This document shows, piece by piece, positions 11,592 to 21,106 of a DNA stretch of 64,000 bases. The stretch is from Calocera cornea HHB12733. Its lineage: Eukaryota; Basidiomycota; Dacrymycetes; Dacrymycetales; Dacrymycetaceae. The stretch lies in contig KV423937.1 in the NCBI GenBank assembly GCA_001632435.1, forward strand, positions 62,001 to 126,000, in the 5' to 3' direction. Under the pieces are notes generated by a model, which saw nothing but the letters and a program-made list of their open reading frames with translations, made no database searches and was not told where the DNA came from. The position numbers were made by a program, and so were the translations under genes. The stretch's first letter is position 1, and every line of letters begins with the position of its first letter.

Positions 11592-12769
11592 ATGTCGACC
11601 CCCTTCATCTGGCAATGGCCGCCAACGCACGGCTCGTGGGCTCGGAAGGTCCTCACGGACAGACGGGAGACTCACCCGCTTCTGTTCCGCCTTGAGGACG
11701 AGCACTCCCAAACGAAAGCGGACACCAGCGGGGACCATGTCGCGGGGCTGTTCGATGACGGCGCCGATGCGGAAGAAGCTTCCTTGCGCCATGCAGAAGA
11801 GGGCACGGACCCGTTTGACTTCGACACTGTCTTCCGTCATGTCAATTGGGGCTCTGAAGAATCCACACCTCTTATCTCTTGCACTGCGAGCCCTCGCTGG
11901 GCTTTCTGGGAGGGCAACAGCCGTGTCTTCCAGACAGGCCACCGTCGCACGAGGTCTCAATCCCCTCTGTTGGTCATCATCGATTCCAGCCAAGTGCGTC
12001 ATGTTGGGGATGCCTACGCCATACTCCAAAGTTCGGAGCGCGCAAAGCTTGGAAACTGGTCCGCATCCCACGGCAAGCAACTCGAAAAGTTCCGATACTG
12101 TACCAATCAAGCTCAGGAATTCCTTGTATTCGGTGTCGTCCCAAAGAAAACTGTCCTCTCGACTGTGGATATGACCAGCGAGGCGTTTTGCAAGGCCGTC
12201 GAAGATCTGTATGAGGGTATCACGTCAGATCCGGATGCGGTTCACAATTCCTTCCGAGACGCATGGACAACTCAGGTTCAGTATTGGAAGGGCGTCAGAG
12301 GTGTCAGCAGAGTGGAGCTCGGCAAGCGCGGTGCCAGACTCGCAATAGTGATGCTTCACGAGCTATGGGACAGCGACTGGGCAGAGTTCACCGAGGAGGA
12401 GATTGGGCCTGTGCTTGACGACATCGCCGGCCACACCCATGCCCTCGCGGAGCAGATACTGTTGGACATCTTTTACCTGCGGGCGCATGAGACAGAAGTC
12501 TTCGATGGATTTCACTCTTGCATCGATAGGAAGAGGGACGAATGCATGGACCAATGGCGGAAAGTACATTCTCCGCCGACGCCGGACCTCTCATTCTCCC
12601 AGAGTCCTGATAACTCCCTTGACGAGCTCAATATGGAAATTCTTACGAAGCTGTTCGAAGCCAGCCTGGACCTAAGCAAGGAGGTGCAAGCCGGAAGAAG
12701 TAAGCATGTTTAACATCTCTCGGGCAGCCGCACTAAAGATCCTTGCTAGCAATACCAGTCCCGGCTTGA
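11592..12769 (+). CDS. DUF7587-like orphan protein, possible ADP-ribosyltransferase-like fold
   Basis: The function is not known. Read without splicing, the frame ends at 12713 (373 aa). A good intron (GTAAGC...GCTAG, about 12705-12749) would replace the last residues and end at 12769. The N-terminal half shows LLFRLEDEHSQT, later TPLISCTASPRWAFWEG, then LLVIIDSSQVRHVGDAYAIL. This order (Arg strand, Ser/Thr strand with following Trp/Ala helix, Ile-Asp strand) resembles the fungal DUF7587 domain, which I recall as ART-like; I could not verify this by search. The C-terminal half is mostly helical and charged (ELWDSDWAEFTEEEIGPVLD). A short decayed relative lies at 13461. There is no signal peptide or membrane segment. 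Confidence 0.6.
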
Positions 12770-13460
12770 GTGCTTCTGGCGCCACATGTACCATTCTTTA
12801 CCCTTCTGCAAATTGTATCCACTCACAGTCATACGCTGATCAATGAACGACTATCTTAATGTCCGGTGGGGCGCGAGAGTTCCTTGATGGGAAACTAGTG
12901 ATAGCGGGTTATTCTTCCTCGTTTGGGACGGGACGTCTTGGTTCGGCCCTTCTTCCTGCATGCATGGCCAGCGTTGTGCAGCCAGGAAGTCGGTCCCAAT
13001 GCAGGAAGCACTTATGCTATGCATCGCATCTTTCCCTAGTAACTCTTGTCTCGCAGGTGCTGCCTTTCACTGCCTGGGCTGCACGTACGTTCGGTAACCT
13101 GGCAGACTGAGGCGTCTCCTGAGAAGCAAGGCGGGCCTCTCAAGGATTTCCCGTCGCCAGGATACTTGCACATGCTCGACAGACACCAGCGACGATAGTG
13201 CTACTTTAGGACCTGCTTATCTTTCGTGCCACCCAGATGGCAACCTTTCTCAGAGCAAAGCCCTAGTCGCCTCGGAGATTCTAGGTTCTGGCATTTTCGA
13301 TCGCTGTTGTGTGCCTTCACCCTCCCAAGGGCACGCAGCTGGCACGTGCACTGTGCCATCAATGGAGTCCCGTTCTGTATACAAGACAGGCAGCGGTGCT
13401 GGAGCTGAGATAGCATACCCTCTGTCCATCAGCCAACCTCTCACTGCGGTCTAACCTTCC
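12770..13460. other. Intergenic region, no gene seen
   Basis: About 690 bp between the DUF7587-like gene and its short relative. No supported coding region, though the spacing is compatible with remnants of a local duplication. Confidence 0.35.
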
Positions 13461-13676
13461 ATGGCGGAACGCCCTTCCAACTTCACCTATTGGAAGTTCC
13501 CGATCATGCATAGCACAACTCAGAGAGATCTATTGGATGAGCGATGGCGAGACCACAAGCTTGAGATTCGGGTTGAAGACGAGCACTCGCAGACGAGGAG
13601 GGACGCGGCTGTGTATATTGTCTTTCACGGCTCCGATCATGAGCCCTTGGTGCTATTGAATCAGTTCTGTGTATGA
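13461..13676 (+). pseudogene. Truncated relative of the DUF7587-like gene
   Basis: A 71-residue frame whose centre, LEIRVEDEHSQTRRDAA, matches LLFRLEDEHSQTKADTS of the gene 1.9 kb upstream on the same strand. It lies at a similar distance from the start Met and after a similar Trp/Pro-containing beginning. Homology stops after this motif and the frame ends soon after (VLLNQFCV), so the Ser/Thr and Ile-Asp blocks are absent. The simplest reading is a tandem duplication followed by truncation. A very short functional gene, or a first exon of an unrecognised gene, cannot be excluded. Confidence 0.5.
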
Positions 13677-13937
13677 CCAGCAGTATATTATCACCTGTAT
13701 TACGATTGAAAAACGTCGAGCGTCTATGTTTCTTTGTGCGGGTAACGTGCACGCAAAGGGCAGTAAGACCAACGGCTCGCCGTTGCAGTGGTTGCGCAAC
13801 GAGCTTAGGCCGCCGTTCGGAGCATAAATTGCAAAGCAGTAAATCAATCCAGATGTTCACAATCAAACGAGTTCTAGCACCACCATCTCTACAGCCAACA
13901 GCCGCTCCATCCCAACGTCGAAAGTGAGCTGGAGGAG

Positions 13938-15491
13938 TTGGACGCTCCGATGAATGTTGTGGCGGAGAGATCGCCCCGCACGCCGCCCGGACGACTTTCA
14001 CATGCGTCGCTTATCGGATCTGCCTCCGCCGCTCTCAGCCGGCGCAGCGCGCGTCCCCGGCAGCCCCCGTCGCTCTCCTCATCGCCCAACCACCACCTCC
14101 CCTCCTCCGAAGCCGCCCTCCAGCTGCCTCTGTCGACATCCATGGAAGCCCGGCTGCTCCTCAAGGCAGTCAGGCTCGCCCTGGGGTCGGGCAGGCCGCC
14201 TCCCTCCTCGGCGGGAGCGCGCGCCCTGCACACAGGCCACAGGCCGCCAACCACCTTCCTGGGCCGCCTCGTACAGCGCGTCCTGCCACAATCCACTCAC
14301 CATGCACCGGTGCAAGTAGCCCAGCCATTTGCATACCGTGGTGTGCACACGCAGCGCCAGAACCTCTCCCTCCCAGCCAGGCAGTTCATCCAGCAGAACA
14401 CGGCGCGGACGATGCACTCCGTCCCGCGCCCGCCGACTGTCTCCAAGGGTGTGCAGCAGGTCGGCTTGGGCAAGGCGAGGAGCTTCTCCACCGCGAGCCC
14501 GCTCTTCCACACGGGTGTAAAGAACGTGCCGATCGTCGCTCGCGCATTCGCCCAGGCGGATCTGGACATCAAGGGCTCCATGGCAGACAGCAAGCTCAAG
14601 GCTCGCAAGGGCAAGAAGGCGAAGCACGCGCGTGCGCTGCACAGGCTCGCGGCGGACAACCTGTCCATCTCCTCTGCCTCCTACACTCCTGCCGAGATGG
14701 AGCACTACTTCCCCGACGCCTCCCCGTCCGTCCTTACACAGGTGACGATCTCGCTCGAGCCCGCCTGTTCGGGTGTCTCCTCCCCCTCCTCGCAGAGCGA
14801 CAGCACCTCGGACTCGGACTCGGACTCGGACTTCTGGCAGCACCTCGCAGATGTGCACGCGCTCTACCGCCCACATATGCGGCGGGTCGAGGCCGTTATC
14901 CGGCGGCTGGAACCGTATGCCCATTTGCGGCGGAACGAGGATGTGATCGGCTGGTCCTCGACGTTCGACGACGAGTTCGGCCTGCCCACTGCAGTGCGAT
15001 TCGCCTTCTCTGCCACTCGTGACGACGTCCGTGAGTGGCTGGGCGACTTTGCCGGTGCCAGGTGGTTGACAGTCGAGGATGTCACACCTGGCCCAGGCGT
15101 GTTCGCGAGCCTCAACACCCAGCTGGACGCTGTCTGGAACTCCGGCTCGATTTTCCCTGATCCCATCGCCGCGCCCGCAGCGCGAGCGCTCAGCAACTCC
15201 CTCACAGCACTGCCCGAGTGGGGCGCCCTTCCAGCCACTCCCCCAGCGCAGCCTTTGTCAGGCGCGTCGACCCCGCCCGATGGGTACGCCGACTCTGAGC
15301 TGGGCGGGGCGTGGACCTCCGGGTTCGGCACGGCCAGCGAAGAGTGGGAGTACGACGCGGAGGAGGAAGACGTGCTGAGCGAGCCGGTCAGCGTAGCCGG
15401 GAGCATGGCGAGCTGGGGAAATGCCCCGGGTTGGGGCCTGCAGTTCAGCGCCGAGTGGGAGACTAGGGCGGGGCAGGCGGTGACCCGCTGA
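13938..15491 (+). CDS. Orphan serine-rich protein with a possible mitochondrial presequence
   Basis: Single exon of up to 517 aa; no family recognised. Internal Met codons at 13953 and 14142 are alternative starts. The latter gives MEARLLLKAVRLALGSG, a basic amphipathic beginning. The N-terminal third is rich in Arg, Ser, Ala and Leu with little acid (for example KARSFSTASPLFHTGVKNVP), resembling a targeting region. The middle has a basic patch (KLKARKGKKAKHARALHRLA) and a Ser-Asp run (DSTSDSDSDSDFWQHLADVH). A conserved-looking globular part follows (RRVEAVIRRLEPYAHLRRNE; ARWLTVEDVTPGPGVFASLN), then an acidic, low-complexity C-terminus. Long uninterrupted frame and consistent G/C third positions support coding. 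Function unknown. Confidence 0.7.
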   Translation: MDAPMNVVAERSPRTPPGRLSHASLIGSASAALSRRSARPRQPPSLSSSPNHHLPSSEAALQLPLSTSMEARLLLKAVRLALGSGRPPPSSAGARALHTGHRPPTTFLGRLVQRVLPQSTHHAPVQVAQPFAYRGVHTQRQNLSLPARQFIQQNTARTMHSVPRPPTVSKGVQQVGLGKARSFSTASPLFHTGVKNVPIVARAFAQADLDIKGSMADSKLKARKGKKAKHARALHRLAADNLSISSASYTPAEMEHYFPDASPSVLTQVTISLEPACSGVSSPSSQSDSTSDSDSDSDFWQHLADVHALYRPHMRRVEAVIRRLEPYAHLRRNEDVIGWSSTFDDEFGLPTAVRFAFSATRDDVREWLGDFAGARWLTVEDVTPGPGVFASLNTQLDAVWNSGSIFPDPIAAPAARALSNSLTALPEWGALPATPPAQPLSGASTPPDGYADSELGGAWTSGFGTASEEWEYDAEEEDVLSEPVSVAGSMASWGNAPGWGLQFSAEWETRAGQAVTR

Positions 15492-15931
15492 GTTCTCACT
15501 GAGTCTCGGCGAGGTGGGATGTATGTATACCCAAGCAATGGATACACGGAGTTTTGGTGACATCTCGGTTTATGAAGGATTGTTCGTTGTTAGGATTATG
15601 CGACAATATATGCTCTATGTGCTGAACGACTGCCTGTTGTCCGCGCATACATCGTATAAAGCTATGCGTTCCCGTGTATGTGTCTACCCGATCCTACCTT
15701 CCGGCCATCGATGTCGCCTGGTCGCGCATATACTTTGCGTGTCCTCCTTCCGCCAATGGCCGGAGGGATCGGCCAGATTCTAGTCGTGCGAACCATGGCA
15801 GGTTCATTATCACACGAGCATAATCTTCCGGCGCTACCCGCCCAGTCGCAACGCTTTCTAGCTGTAGTATTACAACAGGGATCAACAGCTCCCACTGCCC
15901 TCCTATCCATCCAGTCACACCCCCTCAACTT
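15492..15931. other. Convergent spacer, no gene seen
   Basis: About 440 bp between two convergent stops. AT-richer than the flanking genes, consistent with two 3' UTRs. Confidence 0.4.
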
Positions 15932-16902
15932 CTACTTGAGCTCCAGCCCGCGGACGGTCTGCGGTACTGGTCGATCGGCACAGAAAGGCTCTGGCCTGGG
16001 CGGGTCGGAGACGGTGCGGAGGGGCAGGACGCCGGACCAGACGCGCGATGTGAGGTCCTTGTTTGCCAAGTCCTGTGTAGAAGGGCGTGCTGTGAGCGCT
16101 CCGGTGTGAGATGTGGTGTCAGTGAGGTACGCACGTTCTTGTCGTTCCCTGGGGTGCCTTTGCGGATCTTTGCGCTACATAGAGGTGAGCATATGGGGTC
16201 AAGGCGAGGAGGGTTCGCAGACCTCGCGCTCTCCACCTTCATCCTTATCACGCCCACACTCGCCCACTCCGTCTCGTCAATCGGCCGCGCCTCGTCCCAC
16301 CGGCCGGGCATGACGCTCTCCATGACCCTGGTCATAGCATGATCCTTCGCCTGCCTATCGCCCGCGGGCAGCGGGTAGGATACCCCGTGGAAGACGGCGC
16401 TGCGGTAGTTCAGCGAGTGGTTCGAGACGTTCAGCGCGAAGACGAGGCCGTCCACCAGCGTGCACGTGACGACCATCGGCGTCCCCGCGTCCGCAAGGCA
16501 CTTCATGATCCTCGTCGAGGTGTATCCTGCCGCCAGCCCAGCCAGCGTGGCAGTCTGTCAGCACCCATCCCCGTCTGGGAAGTAGGATGTGGAGCTCCCA
16601 CCGTGAAAGTACATCCACACCTCCTCGCCCTGCTCGCTCCGGTCGTCCACACACCCGAGCATGGGCATGCACTGCGGCATCCCCTCCTCATCCACGAACG
16701 CAACATGGCAGATCCCGTGGTTAGCCTGGACGATCCCGTGCACCACGGCCTTGTCGTAGCTCGCCCGGTCCTTCTTCCGCTGCACCGTGTTCGCCCGCGT
16801 CTTGTCGTACTCGGCGCCGGACATTGTTCTCCCGATGATGACCAAGTGGTAAGGGTGCTCACTTTCCCACTCTCGTAGTGCGTGTGGAGAGTGCTTCTCC
16901 AA
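15932..16902 (-). CDS. FMN-binding split-barrel protein, pyridoxamine-phosphate-oxidase-like
   Basis: Member of the pyridoxamine 5'-phosphate oxidase-like flavin-nucleotide-binding family (Pyridox_ox_2 type). Four exons join in frame: 16602-16902, 16223-16526, 16135-16174 and 15932-16072, giving about 261 aa, normal for fungal members. Recognisable blocks: ASYDKAVVHGIVQANHGICH, VAFVDEEGMPQCMPMLG, then YFHGYTSTRIMKCLADAGTP across the first splice, VTCTLVDGLVFAL, SLNYRSAVFHGVSY, and RVWSGVLPLRTVSDPPRPEP near the end. The His-Gly and Asn-Tyr-Arg-Ser positions are those that contact flavin in relatives. The substrate is unknown; cytosolic (no targeting signal seen). The track-like reading through the first intron ends in a stop, so splicing is required. 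Confidence 0.86.
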
Positions 16903-17848
16903 TCAACACTCAGGGCAGTAGGTTAAGTTGTGGGTCTGTGGATGTTGAGAAGCAGTCTTACATATACCGAGCGTTCGATCCACCGAGGAAGCGCCCGCCG
17001 TATGTAGGTGCGCGCTGGAGGTGGACCCGGAGTGGAGGAACAAACGGGTTCTCCCGATTTCGCGAAGAGGCAATTCCCTGACTCGGCCTCCTAGTCTGCC
17101 TTCTGCCTCCCAATGGGCTTCAAGGGCCTCCAACCCTGACTCGTCCGTTTGCGAGTGACTCCAGCGGATGCGGGGAACAACTTGTCGTTCCGGGTTCGTC
17201 AGCCCGCTGGCATGTGGGGATCACTACGGATTACTACGCACCACAGGACGATCAGATCAACCGGAAACCAGCTCCGCAGACTCAGCAAATTGTCGTAAGC
17301 GCCCAAGTGTGGAACCCAACTTGCGCACCAGCACTGAGAGGAGCCCAACCGGAGCTGGAGAAGCACCAGCAGCAGCCTGAGCTGACTCGTCCCTTACATG
17401 TACAGCACCGGTGTGAGATAGCCGAGCGGACCCTGAAATGCAACGCAGCGATAAGGACTGCTCACATACGTGCTTGCTTCTAGCCTCCCCTCAGCTACCG
17501 TCGAAGCTAGAAACCTAGAAGGCTCGTTGTGAGGCAATAAGGGCAGGTGGGCCAAGAACAGTAGCCGGGGCCGGAGGTTGGGAGTGCCGACCAGTACTCG
17601 TGTCAGCGCTTACTCGTAGGTTGCTCGCGGCAGCCCTCCCACCCGCGCTTACGGCCGACGCCCAAGTCCGAGCCCGCGGCGCTGGTTGCGTCTCGCTTAC
17701 TATAACCCTCCCGCTCGCGCTGTCTTCAAGCCGGTCCAAGCGCACAGCAGCGCAGCAAACTGCAGCGGCAACATCGCCCTTATCGAAGACACTCCTTTCC
17801 CGCAGTTGTTGTTTTTAGGGGAGTGTTCCGCTTATACCGCTTGATCCG

Positions 17849-17870
17849 CCGCGCGCGCGCGCGCGGGGGG
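17849..17870. repeat. GC dinucleotide run
   Basis: Seven consecutive GC steps at 17851-17864 followed by a run of six G. It is a potential Z-DNA or hairpin-forming simple repeat in non-coding sequence. Confidence 0.85.
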
Positions 17871-18899
17871 ACGTTGCCGGTGCCGCTAGTTGAGCACCGG
17901 CGGTCGGCGCCGGCGTGCTGCCGGCACAGAAGCGAGCAAACTTGTGCAGTGGGAAACGAAAATTGGCGTTGTGAGCTGAGGTGCCCGATCCGGTGAGGAG
18001 GGGCAGCTCGCGGCGCTTCCCACTATGTAGGATGATATGCGAGCATGGGATAGCTGCACGGGCTGATCAATGTCCCGAGTAGCAGGGGACGGACTAGTGT
18101 TTCTTTATTCCTTACGCGAAGAGGCAGGGTTGTTACAGTGCTGACAGGGTCAACGGGTTTAGCCTCTTCACCCGTGTCTGGCTTGTGTGATATGACCGAA
18201 ACAGACAGGGGAGGGAGCGGGAGGATCATGGGCCATGTTTGTTGTTGCCGGTGCTGCGTTGCGAGGCCGCCGGCTCGCCCAGCATCTGGCGACTCACCCA
18301 AGCCGCAGATCAAAGCCGTGCGCGAGCCGCAAGCCGCCGCCCGATCCGATCCCCGTTGCCGCGGCACGCTCGGCATCGTCCCCTGGACCCTGGCCTGTAC
18401 TGTACATATGCATGTCCGCGCGTCCGGGCTGGGCTGGGGGCGCTGGGTCTCGCCGGGCTTTTCGCGCGCGGATGGGCGTTGTGGACCATCCTTGCGGGTC
18501 GGAGGGAAGGGGGACCCTGGGTGTCGTGTGCTTACGAGATGCCAGGATTGGGGATTATTGATTGTGTGTTTGGTGTGTGTGCTGGGTGTGTTTGTGGAAG
18601 GGGAAGAAGCAGAGTGGGATCATGATGATTGTGAGGCAGCGAAAAGAAGCACACCCAGTACCACCGGAAAGAAGCACGCGGGTAAGGGAAACGAGTTCAA
18701 TCGCCGATCGGCGTGGCTCGGCGGTCGCCACCCCGCCCACGCACGACGGGCGGATCGGGTCGCGCGCGGTGAAGGGGAAGAAAGGGTCGGCCGGTGCGAC
18801 ACCTCGGCGCTCCAACGCTCCTGACCGTACGTGCACCGTGCACCACCCACCGTGCACCGCCCACCGCCCACCGCCCACCAGCCGGGGTGCGTGCCCCCC

Positions 18900-19114
18900 C
18901 TTCGTTCCCAGGATGGTGCCTGTTCCTGCCCCTGTGCCCACCCGCCCGCGCACGCATGCCACCTTCCCACCCGGCCCAGCGCGGGAATTGGAATGGGGGG
19001 GGGGGGGGGGGGGCTTCGTTCCCAGGATGGTGCCTGTTCCTGCCCCTGTGCCCACCCGCCCGCGCACGCATGCCACCTTCCCACCCGGCCCAGCGCGGGA
19101 ATTGGAATGGGGGG
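18900..19114. repeat. 101-bp exact tandem duplication with poly-G spacer
   Basis: The block starting CTTCGTTCCCAGGATGG at 18900 recurs at 19014. The two copies are identical over 101 bp and both end in a G run. Copy 1 ends in 19 consecutive G (18995-19013) and copy 2 in six. The repeat period is 114 bp. The absence of any mismatch outside the G run implies a very recent duplication or a sequencing/assembly effect at the homopolymer. Confidence 0.9.
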
Positions 19115-19822
19115 CTGCTGCGCCGGGAGGACGCAGCCGCGCTGGGCGGGAAGGGGGTCGCGGGATCCCGATCACGGGCACGGGCGTGAAAGAGGGGATT
19201 GGGTTCCGGGAAAAGAAGCACATGTGTGTTGCGCCGGGAGTCACTAGTCAGAATCCAGGGCCCAAGGACAAAGCAGAAGAAGATTGGATATAATATGCTT
19301 GGGCACTTGGTCTCGGCACCTGCCCTCCGTGCATATTATTCACGCGGCGCTGTTGCCACCCTGGCGTGAATCAGGACCGACTGCACACCGCACCCCGCAG
19401 CAAACAATATCAGCTCGGTGCACTGCACTGCACGGGCCTCGCGCTCACTCAGTCATCATCACGTCTCAGCACCTCGCTAGGCTTCAATCACACCCGAAGC
19501 CCCGAAGCACCCTCTCCGCTGATCCACGCTCGCGTCCCTTGTCGTCTTCTGGCGCTTCGTGTGCTTCCTTGGCCCCGCGGAACCCTTGCCTTGTCGCCGG
19601 GATCGCCCCAGCAACCCATTCACGAGCGACTATTCCCATTTTGCTACTTTCGCCCTGCCTCCTCTGCCCTGTGCGCCGGCGCCCAGAAGCACACTCCCAC
19701 AGGCCATCAGCGCGCGGCGAGGGCCACTTAAAAGCCCGGCCACCTGCCTCACGCCCTTTGTCACCCACCCCACCCGCGCACTAGCCACCCGCCGCACTCC
19801 CACCACCTACCTACCCACCGCG

Positions 19823-19863
19823 CATATAGCTGCCCCCCCCCTCCCCTGCATATAGCTGCCCCG
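19823..19863 (+). promoter_or_regulatory. Duplicated TATA-like element
   Basis: CATATAGCTGCCCC occurs twice, about 24 bp apart, separated by a C-rich spacer and ending some 33 bp before the ATG at 19896. Position and sequence suit a core promoter for that gene; this is inference. Confidence 0.4.
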
Positions 19864-19895
19864 ACGCCCCCTGCTGCTCCAACCCCCTGTCCTCG

Positions 19896-20777
19896 ATGAG
19901 CGTCACCCTCCTCCCCTGCGCCGCGCCCTCCCACCCTGCGCCCGCGTACGGCCACTACCTCTCCCCTTCCTCAGCCTCAGCCCCAGCATCAACATCGCAC
20001 AGCGTCTCCCAGCTCGCGGCCCTCATCTCCCTCGCGCACAGCATGTCCACCTCCACCGCCGGGCCCAGCAGCTACCCGCGCCGCCCAGGCGCAGGAGGCA
20101 TGCGCGGCCGCTCGCCCTCCTCCGCGCGCCTGCGCCTCCCGCCCTCCCTCCCGGCCCCGCGCGTACCCCCAACACTGGTCAACTCCCCCCTCCTCGGCCC
20201 GGGCAGCGCCTTCCGCCAGCGACACACGCTCGGGGAGCGCAAGGCCGCCAGGGAGGAGGCGGAGCGGGATGCCTGGGGCATCCGGGACCAGGTACCCATG
20301 CGCAGCAGCAGCTCGTTCTCCCTGCCTTCCGGCTCGGCATATGGGCTCGGGCTGGGAGTGGACGGGAATGGCGAAGGCAGCAGCAGGGGCAGGCCAGACC
20401 TCCCCCAGCGAGCAAAGTCCGACTCGGCCACCCTCCCCCCGCACCCCTCGCACCCCGCCCAACAGCCCTACAAGCCCTACCAACCGCCCGCACTCCCAAC
20501 CGCAACATCAACATCAGCATACTCGCACCCCTCCTCCACACCAGGCCACGCTCGCACGGGAAGCACGGTCTACTCCCACTCGCGGCTCGGGCCGGACTCG
20601 CCCGCTGCGGCGGTGGGCGCGGAGGAGGAGATGAGGGAGTACTTCCAGAGCTTGCAGCCTGCGGCGAGTGGGGGACAGGGGCAGGGGCAAGGACAGGGCA
20701 TGGCAGATGGGAGAGGGAGGGGGAGAGAGAGGGGCAGCGAAGGGGATCGCATGAGCTCGGCTCTTCAGGGGCGGTAG
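19896..20777 (+). CDS. Low-complexity orphan protein
   Basis: Single 293-aa frame; no family recognised. Mostly disordered Ser/Pro/Ala/Gly sequence. A more ordinary charged segment lies near residues 110-150 (HTLGERKAAREEAERDAWGI; DQVPMRSSSSFSLPSGSAYG), with Ser-rich, potentially phosphorylatable patches. A Gly-Gln repeat (GQGQGQGQG) lies near the end, followed by an Arg/Gly tail. The GC-rich composition also makes overlapping antisense frames, so the coding status is uncertain. The duplicated TATA-like motif upstream and the charged segment favour a real gene. Confidence 0.45.
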   Translation: MSVTLLPCAAPSHPAPAYGHYLSPSSASAPASTSHSVSQLAALISLAHSMSTSTAGPSSYPRRPGAGGMRGRSPSSARLRLPPSLPAPRVPPTLVNSPLLGPGSAFRQRHTLGERKAAREEAERDAWGIRDQVPMRSSSSFSLPSGSAYGLGLGVDGNGEGSSRGRPDLPQRAKSDSATLPPHPSHPAQQPYKPYQPPALPTATSTSAYSHPSSTPGHARTGSTVYSHSRLGPDSPAAAVGAEEEMREYFQSLQPAASGGQGQGQGQGMADGRGRGRERGSEGDRMSSALQGR

Positions 20778-21106
20778 CGGAGAACCTCAAGAGAGGGGGA
20801 GGTCGTGCGCCAGGAGCTCATCGCACACAGGAGAAGTCGTTGAGCGGAAGGATGTGGTTTCACTGGGTCTTACGTCGCTGCAACTCATTCCCCCCCTTTC
20901 TCCATCGGATCGTTCCCATACTTTCCATTCCATTCTACAACGCTCACAATGTCCCCAAACTCTCAATGTAACCTCGCTTAGAGCAGCATCGCACGTCGCA
21001 TCGGTCAGGAGCTAATAATAATACCTTGTCCATCTGACTCCGACGCCTCGTCCGTGCTCCTCCTCGAGCAGTCAGGCACACAGCATATATGCACATCCCA
21101 GCCCCA
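20778..21106. other. Convergent spacer, no gene seen
   Basis: About 330 bp between the low-complexity orphan and the F-box gene stops. AT-richer, likely 3' UTRs. Confidence 0.4.

Larger units (their letters stand above)
16903..19895. other. Gene-poor GC-rich region
   Basis: About 3 kb without a supportable gene. Long frames on both strands around 18100-19300 are compositionally driven (Pro/Arg/Gly on one strand, Gly/Ala on the other) and run straight through a direct duplication and a poly-G tract, so I do not call them. Notable contents, listed separately: a GC-dinucleotide run at 17851, a 101-bp exact duplication at 18900, a 19-G run at 18995, and a duplicated TATA-like motif just before the next gene. 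Confidence 0.5.

Noticed and set aside
18562..19293. Long plus-strand frame (243 aa) and opposing minus-strand frames through 18555-19290
   Set aside because: They are Pro/Arg/Gly biased, repeat the same residues because they cross the exact duplication, and depend on the length of a homopolymer G run. No domain, no splice or promoter support.
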